Of a stretch of DNA of 64,000 bases, positions 55,318 to 64,000 are shown one piece after another. Source of the stretch: Porphyra umbilicalis (Eukaryota; Rhodophyta; Bangiophyceae; Bangiales; Bangiaceae); the NCBI GenBank assembly GCA_002049455.2, contig KV918767.1:552256-616255 (forward strand), given 5' to 3'. The translations under genes were made by a program, and so were the position numbers. A model generated the notes under the pieces. That model made no database searches. It worked only from the letters and a program-made list of their open reading frames with translations, and was not told the origin of the DNA. Positions within the stretch are counted from its first letter, which is position 1; the number at the start of each line of letters is the position of its first letter.

Positions 55318-57148
55318 GCGACGAAAATTTGCAACTTTTCACACAATTTGCAACCGCCTGGAAAGGCCTCCCGCCTTCCTTCCCCGTCCCCTTCCCCATC
55401 CCCCCCCCCCCACCGCCTACGATGAAGGCAGCCGAGTCGCTACCAGCGGTGGATGCCCTCATGGAGGATGGTGCATCCCTGGTGGACGCTTTGCAGGCGG
55501 TTTCGAGCCCGCCCGAGCTGACTTTGGCGGCCCTCAAGAGCACCTACCACCGCCGCGGCGCGGCGCCGCCTGGCGACCATGGCAACCGCCTCCTGACCTC
55601 GGAACAGGAAGAGACTATGGTAGGGGTTATCCAGGCGTTCAGCATCAACAACCTGCCGCTGTCTCGGTTGCAGATACGGACGATGGCAGGGCAGCGGTTC
55701 GGTGTACAGGTGTCGGAAATGTGGGTCCGGCGGTTCCTGAAGCGCAACAACAAACACGTACGTACCCGCACCTGCAAGGCGCTGGCGGACAAGCGCATGG
55801 GGGCTCAGGTGGTTTCCAACGTCAATACCTTCTGTTCCGAGCTGAAAGACTTCCTCGAGACCCACCACTTCCCCCCATCCGCGGTCATGAACTTTGACGA
55901 GACCCGGGTGGTCGTCAAGGGCAGCAACCTCACCACGCAACGGGTCGTATCTGCGGGAAAGGAGCGCCCAAACGTGGCATCCACTCGTAACTCTACTGTA
56001 GCTTCGTTGCTGTCGTTTGTTGCGTCCGACGGGTCCGTCTTCCTCAGCGTCTACGTTTTGAAGGCCAACTTTGGCGAGGACGACCGGTCACCCATCAGGC
56101 CTCACGCCGGTCGTGGCCGAGGTTCTTTTGTTGCACCGACACGGGCTACCTCAACGCCGAGCTTTTTGGGCGGGTAGTTGACCTGGTGGCGGCCGAGTGG
56201 CGTGTCCGCAACCCCGGTTTGCCTCTTCTCCTCTTTGGGGACCAGTGCTCGGCCCATATGGGCACCGAGACGCTGCAGCGGGCTGTGTCGCTTGACGTCT
56301 TCCTCTTCTTCCTTGTCGCAAACGCCTCTCACTTCTTGCAGCCGCTGGACGCCGCACCTTTCGGGTGTTTTCACCGGTCTTTGCGTGTATACAACGATCA
56401 GTACGTGTGGGACGCCCTCATGACCGGGGAGAGCACGCGTGACGCCCTCCTAGCTGCCGCCTACCACTGTGAGAGGAGGGCCTTTACCCCCGCTGTGGTT
56501 AAGGGGGCATTTAAGACCACGGGGCTGTGGCCGTTTGACTCAGCGGTGGTGCTGGCGCGTGCTCGTGAGAACTTGGGCATTGCTGACGATGGGAGCTCTG
56601 CGCGGGACCAAGCAGCGGCTATGGCGTCGGAGGTGCTCGCGGAAGCTCGGCAGAGGGTGGCCAGTGGAAAGCGGCGTGTGTCGGGGGGTTCCACAGTGGT
56701 ACGACGGGGTACCATCCACTCCCCGTACAACCTCATCAAGGCCGCCCGCGAAAAGGCAGCGGAGGAGGCCGCGGCGGCAGAGGAGCGCCGAAAGACCAAG
56801 GTGGCGCGGGCAGAGAAGGCCGCCGCCAAGGCCAAGGATGACCAAGCGGCGGTTGTGAGACGGTTCGAGTTGACCTGTCGAGTTTGTAGCTCGACCAGGC
56901 ACCGAGGCGGGCCAGCCTGGTTGGTCTGTCATTGCGGTCGCTGGCGGGCATGGCCGAGGTGCAAATCTACCCAAACCGCCTCTAGTTTCATTGCGGCACA
57001 CAAGCAGATTTGTTCTGTTGAGGGGGGGGGCGAGTCGACGTAGGCGAGGGGGTGTGGCGGGCCTTGTTACTTCTCGTGTCCTCGTCTTGTATCTCTTTTG
57101 GCCCACAGTCGGTTGCAATTTGTGTGAAAAGTTGCAAATTTTCGTCGC
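55318..57148 (+). mobile_element. Pogo/Tigger-like DDE transposon with 38-bp terminal inverted repeats
   Basis: Terminal inverted repeats at 55318-55355 and 57111-57148 match at 37 of 38 bases. They begin GCGACGAAAATTTGCAACTT. Between them lies a transposase in two frames (55422-57043). The near-identity of the ends indicates fairly recent insertion. The expected TA target duplication was not evident at the exact boundaries, so the termini may be a few bases off. Confidence 0.85.
55422..57043 (+). pseudogene. DDE_1-family transposase, broken by one frame change
   Basis: Frame one, from ATG 55422, encodes helix-turn-helix-like segments (VDALMEDGASLVDALQAVSS; LTSEQEETMVGVIQAF; SEMWVRRFLKRNNKHV), then the first catalytic block AVMNFDETRVVVKG and FLSVYVLKANFGED. 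Between about 56040 and 56115 the coding sequence moves to another frame and continues WPRFFCCTDTGYLNAELFG, the second catalytic block LPLLLFGDQCSAHMG, the third block ASHFLQPLDAAPFGCFHRSL, a Lys/Ala-rich helix, and a C-terminal Cys cluster (ELTCRVCSSTRHRGG; WLVCHCGRWRAWPRC), stop at 57041-57043. Total about 540 residues. Blocks and order match pogo/Tigger-like DDE transposases that cut and paste the element. There is no homopolymer at the break, so it may be a real inactivating indel, a short intron or programmed frameshifting. Confidence 0.8.
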
Positions 57149-58097
57149 CGCCTCAATGTACCACGCCACCACCAGCACAAGCGTCACCGACTGCCCCAAC
57201 TCGCTCCCCACATCCCACCACCACTCCCGGCAGAGGGCGCCGCGGAGGCATGACACTGGCTTCTCATCTCACGAAAAGAGCGCCGCCACCCCCTCCGCGT
57301 ACCTCTGGTGTCATCATTGGATAAGGGGGGAGTAAGTAAAACAGACAACGATGCAACAAAGAGGTTGAGGAGAGCGGCCCCGACAGTGGGGGGGTCCAGC
57401 GGATGGAGCGGGGGGCAGCGTAGGAGCAACACGCGGCGCGAGGGCGAACAAGGACTCACCGGGGCGGGCCGGGGCTGTGAAGGGCAAGACGAACAGAGGC
57501 CTTGTCGTCTCAAACGCACAGCGGGCCCTCTCCTCTTGCTTCCACTCGCGCCCTCTCCTGACCACGTGAATTTTAAACTTCGAAAAAAACACGGTTACAA
57601 GGCGCTCTGGGTGGCAACAGGGGACGCCGTGGACGACGACACAGCGTACTTAGTTGCTGCATGCCGCTATCCATGACGTAGCACCGTAGCCCTCGGAGAG
57701 CGGCCTTCAGGCGTGTCAGTTACCACCATTTGTCCTCGTCACGACGTGAAGTCCGCAAGCAGATGGGCAGTAGGGAAAAGAGTTATTTATTTGCTGTCAG
57801 CAGCGAGACCTTGACCACTTGCAGGCTCCTGGAGAGACTCGGTGTGCCGTCGGGCCGCACAAGCCAGCCCACTGACGAAGGCATGGCCTGCCCGCTCTAG
57901 ATTTGGTCCGCGCACGTGCCACGACCGTCGAGTTACCGAGCTTACGAAACTGGCTTTCGTCTGGCTCGCGTCTGGCGCTCGTGTGTCAGACAATCGCTAG
58001 ACGACGAACAGACGAATGCCAGACGGAATCATCGTTTGTTTTTCGTTTGTTTCGTCTGGCGTTCGTTTGGCTGGTACCAACTCCCGACGGTCTCTGT

Positions 58098-58794
58098 GAG
58101 TAGCTTGTAGCCCGCCTCTCTCATGTAGTGCTCGTGTGGTCTGTCCGCATCGGCCGCACGAGGTTGCTCCGGTAATCATTTGGACGGCACAGGGCGAAGT
58201 GAATCACGGCTGACAAGGGGGTCTCACCCCTGCGCGCCCGCACGCCACGCACGTGCGGATGGGCGCGTTGGCGCGGCAGCCGACGCGATGGAGCGGCGAC
58301 GCCTGTGCACACCCCCTGGCGCGGGCCCAGACGCGTGCAGCCAAGCGGGACAGACCACGCGACCGTTGGCAGCGGCGTGTGTCGCCACACCGGGCGAGGC
58401 GTTGCCGGATTGTCGACATCTCGTTTGACAGTTGTTGCAAATGAGGAATTACAAACACCCAAGACGTGGAAATCTCCCTTCACAGACGGTATACAGTGGT
58501 GTAAACATACGCGGGGATCCGTACAGTACCAGCATACTGTCACGTGACGACCTCGGCCAATCGCATCCACGCTACGTCGGCACACCGTGCCACGCGCACG
58601 GACCACCCACTCGCAGGAACAATGGACGGTCGACGCACGCCGCTCGGCTGCGGCGGTTTGTGGCTGCCACACCCCCCCCCCCACCCTACAGCATGATGTT
58701 GCAGCGGCGAACGGGACGGGTGCTGCGCTTGCCCCGCTCCGCTCGGGGTGTCGGCGCGGTCGACACCTCGTCCGACGGTGGGACAGGCGTCTCG
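58098..58794. other. Spacer between transposon island and AAA gene
   Basis: This region is mixed in composition. It contains GTATACAGT at 58489-58497, GTACAGTAC at 58521-58529, and a C-run at 58669-58684. It is probably the 3' flank of the minus-strand AAA gene. No domain-bearing frame was recognised. Confidence 0.4.
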
Positions 58795-60968
58795 TCAGTC
58801 GTTTGTGTCGCGGCTACCGGCGCGGTGCCCCACAGATGCGGCAGCAGCCACACCGTCCGGTGCGTGCGAGGCCGACCGAGCGGCACGTGCGCCACCGAGG
58901 GACGTGCGGCCGCCGCTGTCAGACAGCTGGTCGATGGCCGCCAACACCGTCACCACCCACGCGTCGATCCCGTGCGGCACAGGTGCTGCCTCGTGTACGC
59001 TCGCGAGGGCGTCGAGGAGCTGCTGAAACATGCGCTCCATCTCGTCCACTGGTGCGTGCGTGAGGTGCACGCCGTCCAACGCCACGTCCAACTCGGTGAC
59101 GCGGGCACGCGCGACGCCGGTCTTGTGCTTGCGCACGACCGCCTTGAGCGCCTCGACGACCGGGCACCAGTACTGCCGCCGCCGCTGCTCCGACGCCCCG
59201 CCCATGCGCACGACCGTCGACCACGTCGGCGCCCACGCGTTTGTCACGTCCTCGGTCGCGTTGGCAATGCCGAGCACCAACACGGGCGTGTCGACGGGGA
59301 TGCGGGCCAGCACGCTGCGCAGCAGCGCGGTGGGCGGCCCGTCGGCGGCGGCGGCAGACTCGGCCATCCACATCTCGGCGTCGGGCATGCACAGGACCGA
59401 CGGCGCGACGCGGACGGCCGCCGCCACCGTGGACAGCAGCAGCGGCAGCTGCCCGCCGGTGCCACTCGCAGTGAGGGAGAGGAAGCCGACGTCAAACACG
59501 GGCAGGGACTGCAGGTGGCACAGCACCGCAGCCCCAACCAGCGACTGCCCCATGCCCGCACGCCCCGCAATGCAGAGGCGGTGCGGGAGGACCGGCCACG
59601 CGTCGAGCATGGCGGCGGCAGACGCACTCGACGTCGGCCCGCCCACGGCCTGGGTGGCCCACTCGGCGCCGGGGGTGGTCATCTTGTCCTGCGGAAAGCG
59701 CGTGTCGAGGACCCCCACCACCCCCGACACGGTCGGTTCGGGGAGCGCGCTCAGGCGCAACGGCAGCGGCCGGTGCAGCGCCGGGGATACCCCCGCCCGG
59801 GCGGTCTGCGCTCGGGAGGCCAGCGCCACGTCCCATTCCGCGTGCGTCACGTCTGGGAGCGGCGGTGGCGGCGCCCCCCCCCCCCCCCCCCCCCCCCCGC
59901 ACCACCCCCGACTGTCGCCGGGTCTGTGGCGGCTGTCGCCACCGCCTCGAGCCACTGCGGGTCGGTCCGGCGCCACGCGCAGCACACGGCTTCGGTGGCG
60001 AGGCCCCGGATTTCCGCTCCCGACCAGCTGTCTGTGCGTCGGACGACGTACGAGACCGCTGTCTCGTCTGCCGACGTGCCTGCGTGCAACGCCATCAGCC
60101 GCCGGCGGTCGGACGCGTCGGGCAGCTGAAAGTCCAGCTCCAAGTCAAACCGGCCCGGACGCCGAAACGCCGAGTCCAACAGGTCCGCCCGGTTGGTCGC
60201 GGCGAGGACCAACACGCGACCGCGCGAGCGAAAGCCGTCGAGCAAGGCGAGAAAGGTGTTGACGACCCGCGAGTGGTCGCGGTTGTCGTCCCGCGTCGCC
60301 GCGAGGGCGTCGACTTCGTCGAAAAACAAGATGGACGGGGCCGCCGCGGTCGCAGTGTCAAACAGGCGGCGCAGGCGGCGCTCGCTCTCGCCGACGTACT
60401 TGGAGAGGATTTCGCCGGCGCGGATGAGGTACAGAGGCACGGGGACGCCACCATTGGCCGCCCGCGCGTGCGAGGCGAGCACCCGCACGCTCAGCGTCTT
60501 GCCCGTCCCGGGCGGACCGGTCAGCAGCACACCCCGGGGAAAGGGCAGGGGCCGCCCGACACCTTTCCCGCGCGGCGTGGTTGTGAGCAGCGCCAGCACC
60601 TCGCGCAGCCGCGACACGTGCGCGTCGTGGCCCGCCACCGTTTCCCACGGGAGCGAGGCGGGGGGCTCGGGCTCGGGCACAATGTCGCCCGTCTCGCCCC
60701 GCCGGCGGCGCTTGGTCGCCCCGCCCGACACTGACCGGTCGGTGCGGGCGCGCTTGGCCCCGACGGGGCGCACCGGCGAGCCGCCTGCGTCGACGGGCGG
60801 CGGGGGGGGCACGCGGTTGGCGGCGCTCGCGGCACTCGCCGGCGGCAGGGTGTGGAGGCGCCCGTCCAAGCGCGACGCCACGTCTCGCACGGCGGCAAGC
60901 GCCGCGCGGTCCCGCGCGGAAAGACCACCCCGAGGCATGCCGCGCGGCGAGGGCGACGGCGGGGACAT
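58795..60968 (-). CDS. ATAD2/Yta7-like AAA ATPase without bromodomain
   Basis: The chosen ATG at 60968 (context GCACCATG) gives about 720 residues. A Lys/Arg-rich segment (ATKRRRRGE) precedes the first AAA domain: LPWETVAGHDAHVSRLREVL, VLLTGPPGTGKTLSVRVLAS (Walker A, about 152), LSKYVGESERRLRRLF, SILFFDEVDALAATRDDN (Walker B), VLVLAATNRADLLDSAFRRP and GRFDLEL (arginine fingers), then DSWSGAEIRGLATEAVCCA. After a slip in the C24 run 59875-59898, the linker THAEWDVALASRAQTARAGV and a second, degenerate AAA domain follow (RLCIAGRAGMGQSLVGAAVL; PSVLCMPDAEMWMAE). Its Walker A Lys is lost, as in ATAD2/Yta7. The protein ends soon after, with no bromodomain visible. By family it acts as a hexameric nucleosome-density or histone-chaperone factor. 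Confidence 0.85.
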
Positions 60969-61118
60969 GGTGCTGCAGACGGGGGGCAAACGACAGGGCG
61001 GCGGCACCGCGCGCACCCCGCGCGCCGCCGAGCGAGCCGCGCGGTCTTGCACGAGGGCGCCTCGGTGTGACGGCGACGCCCGTCGGCTGCGGTGGCAGTA
61101 GTCTCATCGACCGGACCG

Positions 61119-61126
61119 TATTTATA
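61119..61126 (-). promoter_or_regulatory. TATAAATA box upstream of the ATAD2-like gene
   Basis: The minus-strand sequence reads GGGTATAAATACGG about 150 bp upstream of the ATG at 60968. It is the clearest TATA element noticed near a gene start in this window. Confidence 0.5.
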
Positions 61127-61250
61127 CCCGCTGTCGACAGGGGGGGCAGCGGCTAATTTTTAACCACGGAAGTTTGTATTCATACGGTAGCCTGCGAATC
61201 TGGCAGTGGCACGTGTGGTGGCAAATGCTGGTTGCAGACGGTCCCGTCCC

Positions 61251-61353
61251 AACATCCGCTTTGGCATCATGAACCGCCCCCTGAGCCCTGAGCCAATGAA
61301 ACAGTGAGTTTGCTGACGCACCTAGGTCCGAGTTTTGTGAGAAGCACAGTAAC
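61251..61353 (+). repeat. Dispersed repeat, second copy of the 826-930 element
   Basis: Similar to the reverse complement of 826-930, with a 6-bp duplication (CCCTGA) and a 10-bp deletion relative to that copy. The inverted 26-bp arm seen at 936-961 is not present next to this copy. Confidence 0.75.
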
Positions 61354-61564
61354 ACACCCGCCCCCTGCCCGTCCGCCCCCCCCCCCCTGCCCCCCCCACC
61401 CGTGCGCCCCCGTCCCCACGTCTCTGTCCTTTGCTGCAGCCTTCCCCACGTCTCTGTCCTCGGCTGCAGCCTTCCCCGCCCGCCTCCCCCCCTCTCTCCC
61501 CCCTGCTCCACCCTCGACGCCCGCCCAATGTCTTGTGTTTAGCAACCCCCCGTGTCTCATGTCC

Positions 61565-61868
61565 CTAGTGTCTATTCTACCGCAATCGGGCATCAGATGA
61601 TGCCCGTTTGGGCATCAAATGATGCACCCTCTCTCAGGGCCAGAAAACGACGGTTCTACCCCCCCTGTTGAGGCAACTGGAGCACCCCCCGTTTGTATCT
61701 ACAGCATATTGGCTGGGATCTCCCCCAAGAATAACAAGGCATCGCTGAGTCCGTTTCTGCTGTCGAAAAGAGCGCCAGAGGTCGGGAAGTACGAAAACGA
61801 GCGCTCCGAAAATGGGCATCATTTGATGCGATTCGCATCAAATGATGCTGCGGTAGAATAGACACTAG
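61565..61868. mobile_element. 304-bp MITE with perfect inverted ends
   Basis: Positions 61565-61584 and 61849-61868 are perfect 20-bp inverted repeats (CTAGTGTCTATTCTACCGCA). If the outer TA is a target duplication, the element starts GTGTCTATT, which fits Tc1/mariner-type MITEs (Stowaway-like). Just inside each end are further palindromes of the form GCATCAxATGATGC (two on each side). No coding capacity. Confidence 0.85.
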
Positions 61869-61972
61869 AGGTTCCTCGTCACCGCACGTGTCATAGGCCT
61901 CCTCTGCGAAGCGTCCACAGCTCACGCGCTCCCTTGGCTGCGTACGCCACAGGCGTCCTGGGGGGGGGGCTT

Positions 61973-62300
61973 GGGTGCCCAGCGACGCGCCGGGGTCCCC
62001 CCGGGCCGCACCCCGGTAGGTGGTTGATTTTTCAAAATATGTTTTATGTAGCCCACCAGGCTACCATAAAACCAACGGTACTGCTAGAGTCAACTCTCGT
62101 AGGTTTTCCATTGGATTGTGGTACATCACCCCATCTGGGGGGGGGTGCCCTGGGGGTGCCCTGGGGGTGCCCGACAGCGTCGCGGGTGGGGGGTTGGGGG
62201 CCCAGTAGGGTTGGGAAGAGCGCCCGGGGCGCTATTGAGGGGCGTTGTTAAGGCGCTGTTAGGGCGCTGTTAGGGCGCCGTTAACGCCCCGCGCCCCTCG
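61973..62300 (+). repeat. Direct repeat copy 1, with GTAGCC hairpin and TAGGGCGC array
   Basis: It shares with the second copy a GTGCCCAGCGACGCGC start, a hairpin (GTAGCC-CACCA-GGCTAC at 62048), the block CATAAAACCAACGGTA and CATCACCCCATC. This copy has an extra roughly 50-bp insertion after CGGTA and a tandem GCCCTGGGGGT duplication. It ends with (T)TAGGGCGC-type repeats and GTTAACGCCCCGCGCCCCT. Confidence 0.75.
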
Positions 62301-62766
62301 ACGCCGAGGCGCGGATAGGGCACGCATAGAGCATGGATAATTCCACTATTTCAAGTTCATGATTGCCTGGTGCCCAGCACGCAGCTCCGGGTGATGGAGC
62401 AGGGAGTGGAACACGTTGTCAAGGGGCCACAGCCTCTACAGGGGATCCGACGGGGGATGGCGGTGCCCACCGCTACTGCCGCGTCTCGCAGCGCAAGGGC
62501 GTGGGGCTGGGTGATGTCTTTGACGTGGTGTGGTACCTTGCGGCAGCAGAGCGTCTGTATGGTGAAGGGTGCTGTTGTAGGCGTGGTGGTGGTTGGGCTT
62601 GAATGTGAAGGAAACGAAGGCTGACGGGGAACCGGCAGGAGCGACCCCAGACTGTCATCATTAAATAGACAATTGGATCAACTAGCGGCTGCGATCACAG
62701 AAGAATCACGGAACAATAGGGTGCTACCTGTGCTAATTCATTATTTATGGGTGCTACTTGGGGCGT

Positions 62767-63025
62767 TTTGGGGGCGTCGTTAGCCTTCAGAAGGGCGCGG
62801 CTAGGGCGCCATTAGGGCGCGGTTACGCCCCACGCCCCTCACATAGGGGCGCTACTGCGAACCCTAGTGCCCAGCGACGCGCAGGGGTCCCGCCGGGCCG
62901 CACCGCGGTAGCCGCGACGGGGTGGTTCTTTTTGCAAAATATTTTTTTGTAGCCCACCAGGCTACCATAAAACCAACGGTACATCACCCCATCCGGGGTG
63001 GGGTGCCCTGGGGGTGCCCACTCGC
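62767..63025 (+). repeat. Direct repeat copy 2
   Basis: Same blocks as copy 1, but with the TAGGGCGC array and the ACGCCCCACGCCCCT block at its start rather than its end. The hairpin is at 62949, exactly 901 bp from its partner. The permuted order suggests that the repeating unit is about 900 bp and tandem. Confidence 0.7.
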
Positions 63026-63067
63026 GTCCACCTGCGCACAGCCCCCCCCGCCGGTCGGTGCTTGCGT

Positions 63068-64000
63068 CTAGACACATCGCGTGCGCTTTGCCGCCCGTCC
63101 ACAAGAGCCGTCAGCGGCGCCGTCACCGCCGCCACCATCGTACGTGTCGTCATTGGCGACACCGTCTGCTGTGTTTGCGCCGACACTCGGTATTTCGCCG
63201 TCGAGCGCGACGGTGGCCCCCAAAAAGCTCCCCCACAGGTCCACCCCCGTCCGGACCTCCATGGACAGGAGGGCGCGGAGGCCCTCAAACACCTGCTCCA
63301 GCGCGTCGACGCTCCAATCCGCCGACTGTGTCTGCAACGCCTCCAGCCGTGCGCGTACGGCCGTCATGGAGATTGGTAGGCGTACACATTGCTCGAGCTG
63401 CACGGCAAACTTGTCCTGCCACGCCCCGACGATGTGGGCCCGGTAGTCGGTGCGCTGCGCATCTGTGGCGCATTCGACAGAAAAGGTGGAGGGGAAACTG
63501 GCCAGCAACGCAGGGCGGGCGCGCCCATCCGTTGTGGCCAAAACCAGGAGCGGCGTGCCGACGGGTACGTCCCGGAGCGCCGCCTCAAAAAAGCGCAGCT
63601 CCGTCGAGTCTCCCGCCGACGGGTCGTCCACCCACAAGTGTGCGTGGGGGATGAAGAGCACGGCCGGCGCGGCGCGCATGGCGGCGGAAATCGTCTCTGC
63701 CAGCCGCTGCTTGGGGGTGCGCGCACCAGCCCCGCGTGTCAGCGACACAAAGCCCGCGTCGTAATTCGGCATTGGTGTCAGCGCATGCAGAACCGCAGCT
63801 GCGACGGTGCCTTGTCGCATCCCCTCGTCCCCGTCAATGAGCAGTCGCTGGGGCAAAATGGGGAGGCCCGCGGCCAAGCCTCTGAACCCAGTGTCCTCGC
63901 CGCACTCAACCGCCGCTGCGGCGGCGCACCGCCCAGGCACCGACCCGAGCCGATGGACGGGAAAGTGGCGAGTGAGAAACCCCCGCACGTCGGCCAGCGT
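63068..64000 (-). CDS. Second ATAD2/Yta7-like gene, C-terminal half (cut by window edge)
   Basis: The frame is open from the right edge to TAG at 63068-63070 (about 310 residues). It corresponds to the degenerate second AAA domain and C-terminus of the neighbouring gene: LPQRLLIDGDEGMRQGTVAA in place of Walker A, PNYDAGFVSLTRGAG, then APAVLFIPHAHLWVDDPSAG, VPVGTPLLVLATTDGRARPA and LASFPSTFSVECATDAQRTD. The tail (SMTAVRARLEALQTQSADWS) has no bromodomain. It shares layout but only moderate sequence identity with the product of 58795-60968, so the two are diverged tandem paralogues rather than a recent copy. The first AAA domain is expected beyond the window. Confidence 0.8.
   Translation of the reverse strand, partial: TLADVRGFLTRHFPVHRLGSVPGRCAAAAAVECGEDTGFRGLAAGLPILPQRLLIDGDEGMRQGTVAAAVLHALTPMPNYDAGFVSLTRGAGARTPKQRLAETISAAMRAAPAVLFIPHAHLWVDDPSAGDSTELRFFEAALRDVPVGTPLLVLATTDGRARPALLASFPSTFSVECATDAQRTDYRAHIVGAWQDKFAVQLEQCVRLPISMTAVRARLEALQTQSADWSVDALEQVFEGLRALLSMEVRTGVDLWGSFLGATVALDGEIPSVGANTADGVANDDTYDGGGGDGAADGSCGRAAKRTRCV

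Larger units (their letters stand above)
54752..58097. mobile_element. Possible 3.3-kb element with inverted ends rich in CGTCTGG motifs, containing a second transposon
   Basis: The left end (about 54752-54910) and right end (about 57945-58097) are inverted relatives. Both begin GTCGG-(A/G)-GTTGGTACCA from the outside and carry clusters of CGTCTGG, TTCGTTTG and TTTCGTAAGC motifs; the right end is longer and better preserved. The same blocks occur in inverted order, but with indels, so the ends have diverged. Subterminal motif clusters are typical of DNA transposon ends, where they bind transposase. The pogo-like transposon at 55318-57148 lies wholly inside. No target-site duplication was found for the outer ends. 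Confidence 0.55.
60969..61564. other. Promoter-side region of the ATAD2-like gene
   Basis: It holds a TATA-like box (61119-61126) and the dispersed repeat at 61251-61353. A C/T-rich stretch follows at 61364-61535, with two direct copies of a 27-bp CCCACGTCTCTGTCCT-type unit (about 61415-61475). No coding sequence was recognised. Confidence 0.45.
61869..63067. other. Duplicated repeat region between the two ATAD2-like genes
   Basis: Two related segments, 61973-62300 and 62767-63025, sit in direct orientation. Between them is a unique stretch (62340-62760) with small unconvincing frames. The right segment ends about 43 bp from the stop of the second ATAD2-like gene. No intact gene was recognised here. 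Confidence 0.5.

Noticed and set aside
1..64000. tRNA or other structured RNA genes
   Set aside because: Reading the lower-GC intergenic stretches for B-box-like GGTTCGA patterns and cloverleaf arms gave no convincing candidate.

Overview
The window looks like nuclear DNA of a photosynthetic eukaryote with a very GC-rich, intron-poor genome. I infer a bangiophyte red alga of the Porphyra/Pyropia type. The signs are: coding DNA full of G/C runs and Ala/Gly/Pro-rich low-complexity tracts; most genes in one exon (an 8.5-kb helicase gene has none, and only three introns could be placed in the whole window); a plastid-targeted CYP97-like cytochrome P450; mitochondrial presequences; and eukaryote-only proteins (SARAF, ASH2, CWF19L1, Sen1/senataxin, ATAD2/Yta7). 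No tRNA, rRNA, CRISPR array or bacterial operon was seen.

Layout. At 1.3-17.8 kb is a dense block of very GC-rich genes: an unknown gene with a faint DET1/DCAF15-like motif (+), a BtuF-like metal/corrinoid-binding protein (-), a La-related protein (+), a short NDUFS1-type complex I gene (-), an ASH2-like COMPASS subunit (+) and a SARAF homologue (-). At 17.8-20.7 kb is a gene-free stretch. At 20.7-27.4 kb are mannose-1-phosphate guanylyltransferase (+, one intron), a mitochondrial coiled-coil membrane protein (-, one intron), a RING-H2 protein (+) and an AIG1/FAR-17a-like membrane protein (+, one intron). At 27.4-30.9 kb is lower-GC repeat DNA with a 1.09-kb element bounded by 59-bp inverted repeats. 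At 30.9-51.5 kb are an H1-tail-like Lys/Ala/Pro repeat protein (+), a fused pseudouridine-5'-phosphate glycosidase/pseudouridine kinase (+), a CYP97-like P450 (-), a Sen1/senataxin helicase (-) and a CWF19L1-like protein (-). At 51.5-58.7 kb is a lower-GC transposon-rich island: an unknown coiled-coil gene, and a pogo/Tigger-like DDE transposon with 38-bp inverted repeats that sits inside a second, larger inverted-repeat structure. At 58.8-64 kb are two ATAD2/Yta7-like AAA genes (-, the second cut by the window edge), separated by a 304-bp MITE and a duplicated repeat.

Many clearly conserved proteins change reading frame exactly at G or C runs, which suggests consensus homopolymer errors in the assembly rather than real gene decay. 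Coordinates are therefore given for the whole inferred gene, and the frame breaks are described in each entry.

The genes do not form one pathway. Themes are chromatin and RNA metabolism (ASH2, ATAD2-like pair, H1-like protein, Sen1, LARP, CWF19L1), mitochondrial function (NDUFS1 fragment, unknown membrane protein), nucleoside salvage (pseudouridine), sugar-nucleotide supply (GDP-mannose) and plastid pigment metabolism (CYP97). Many neighbours are divergent or convergent, with short shared intergenic regions.
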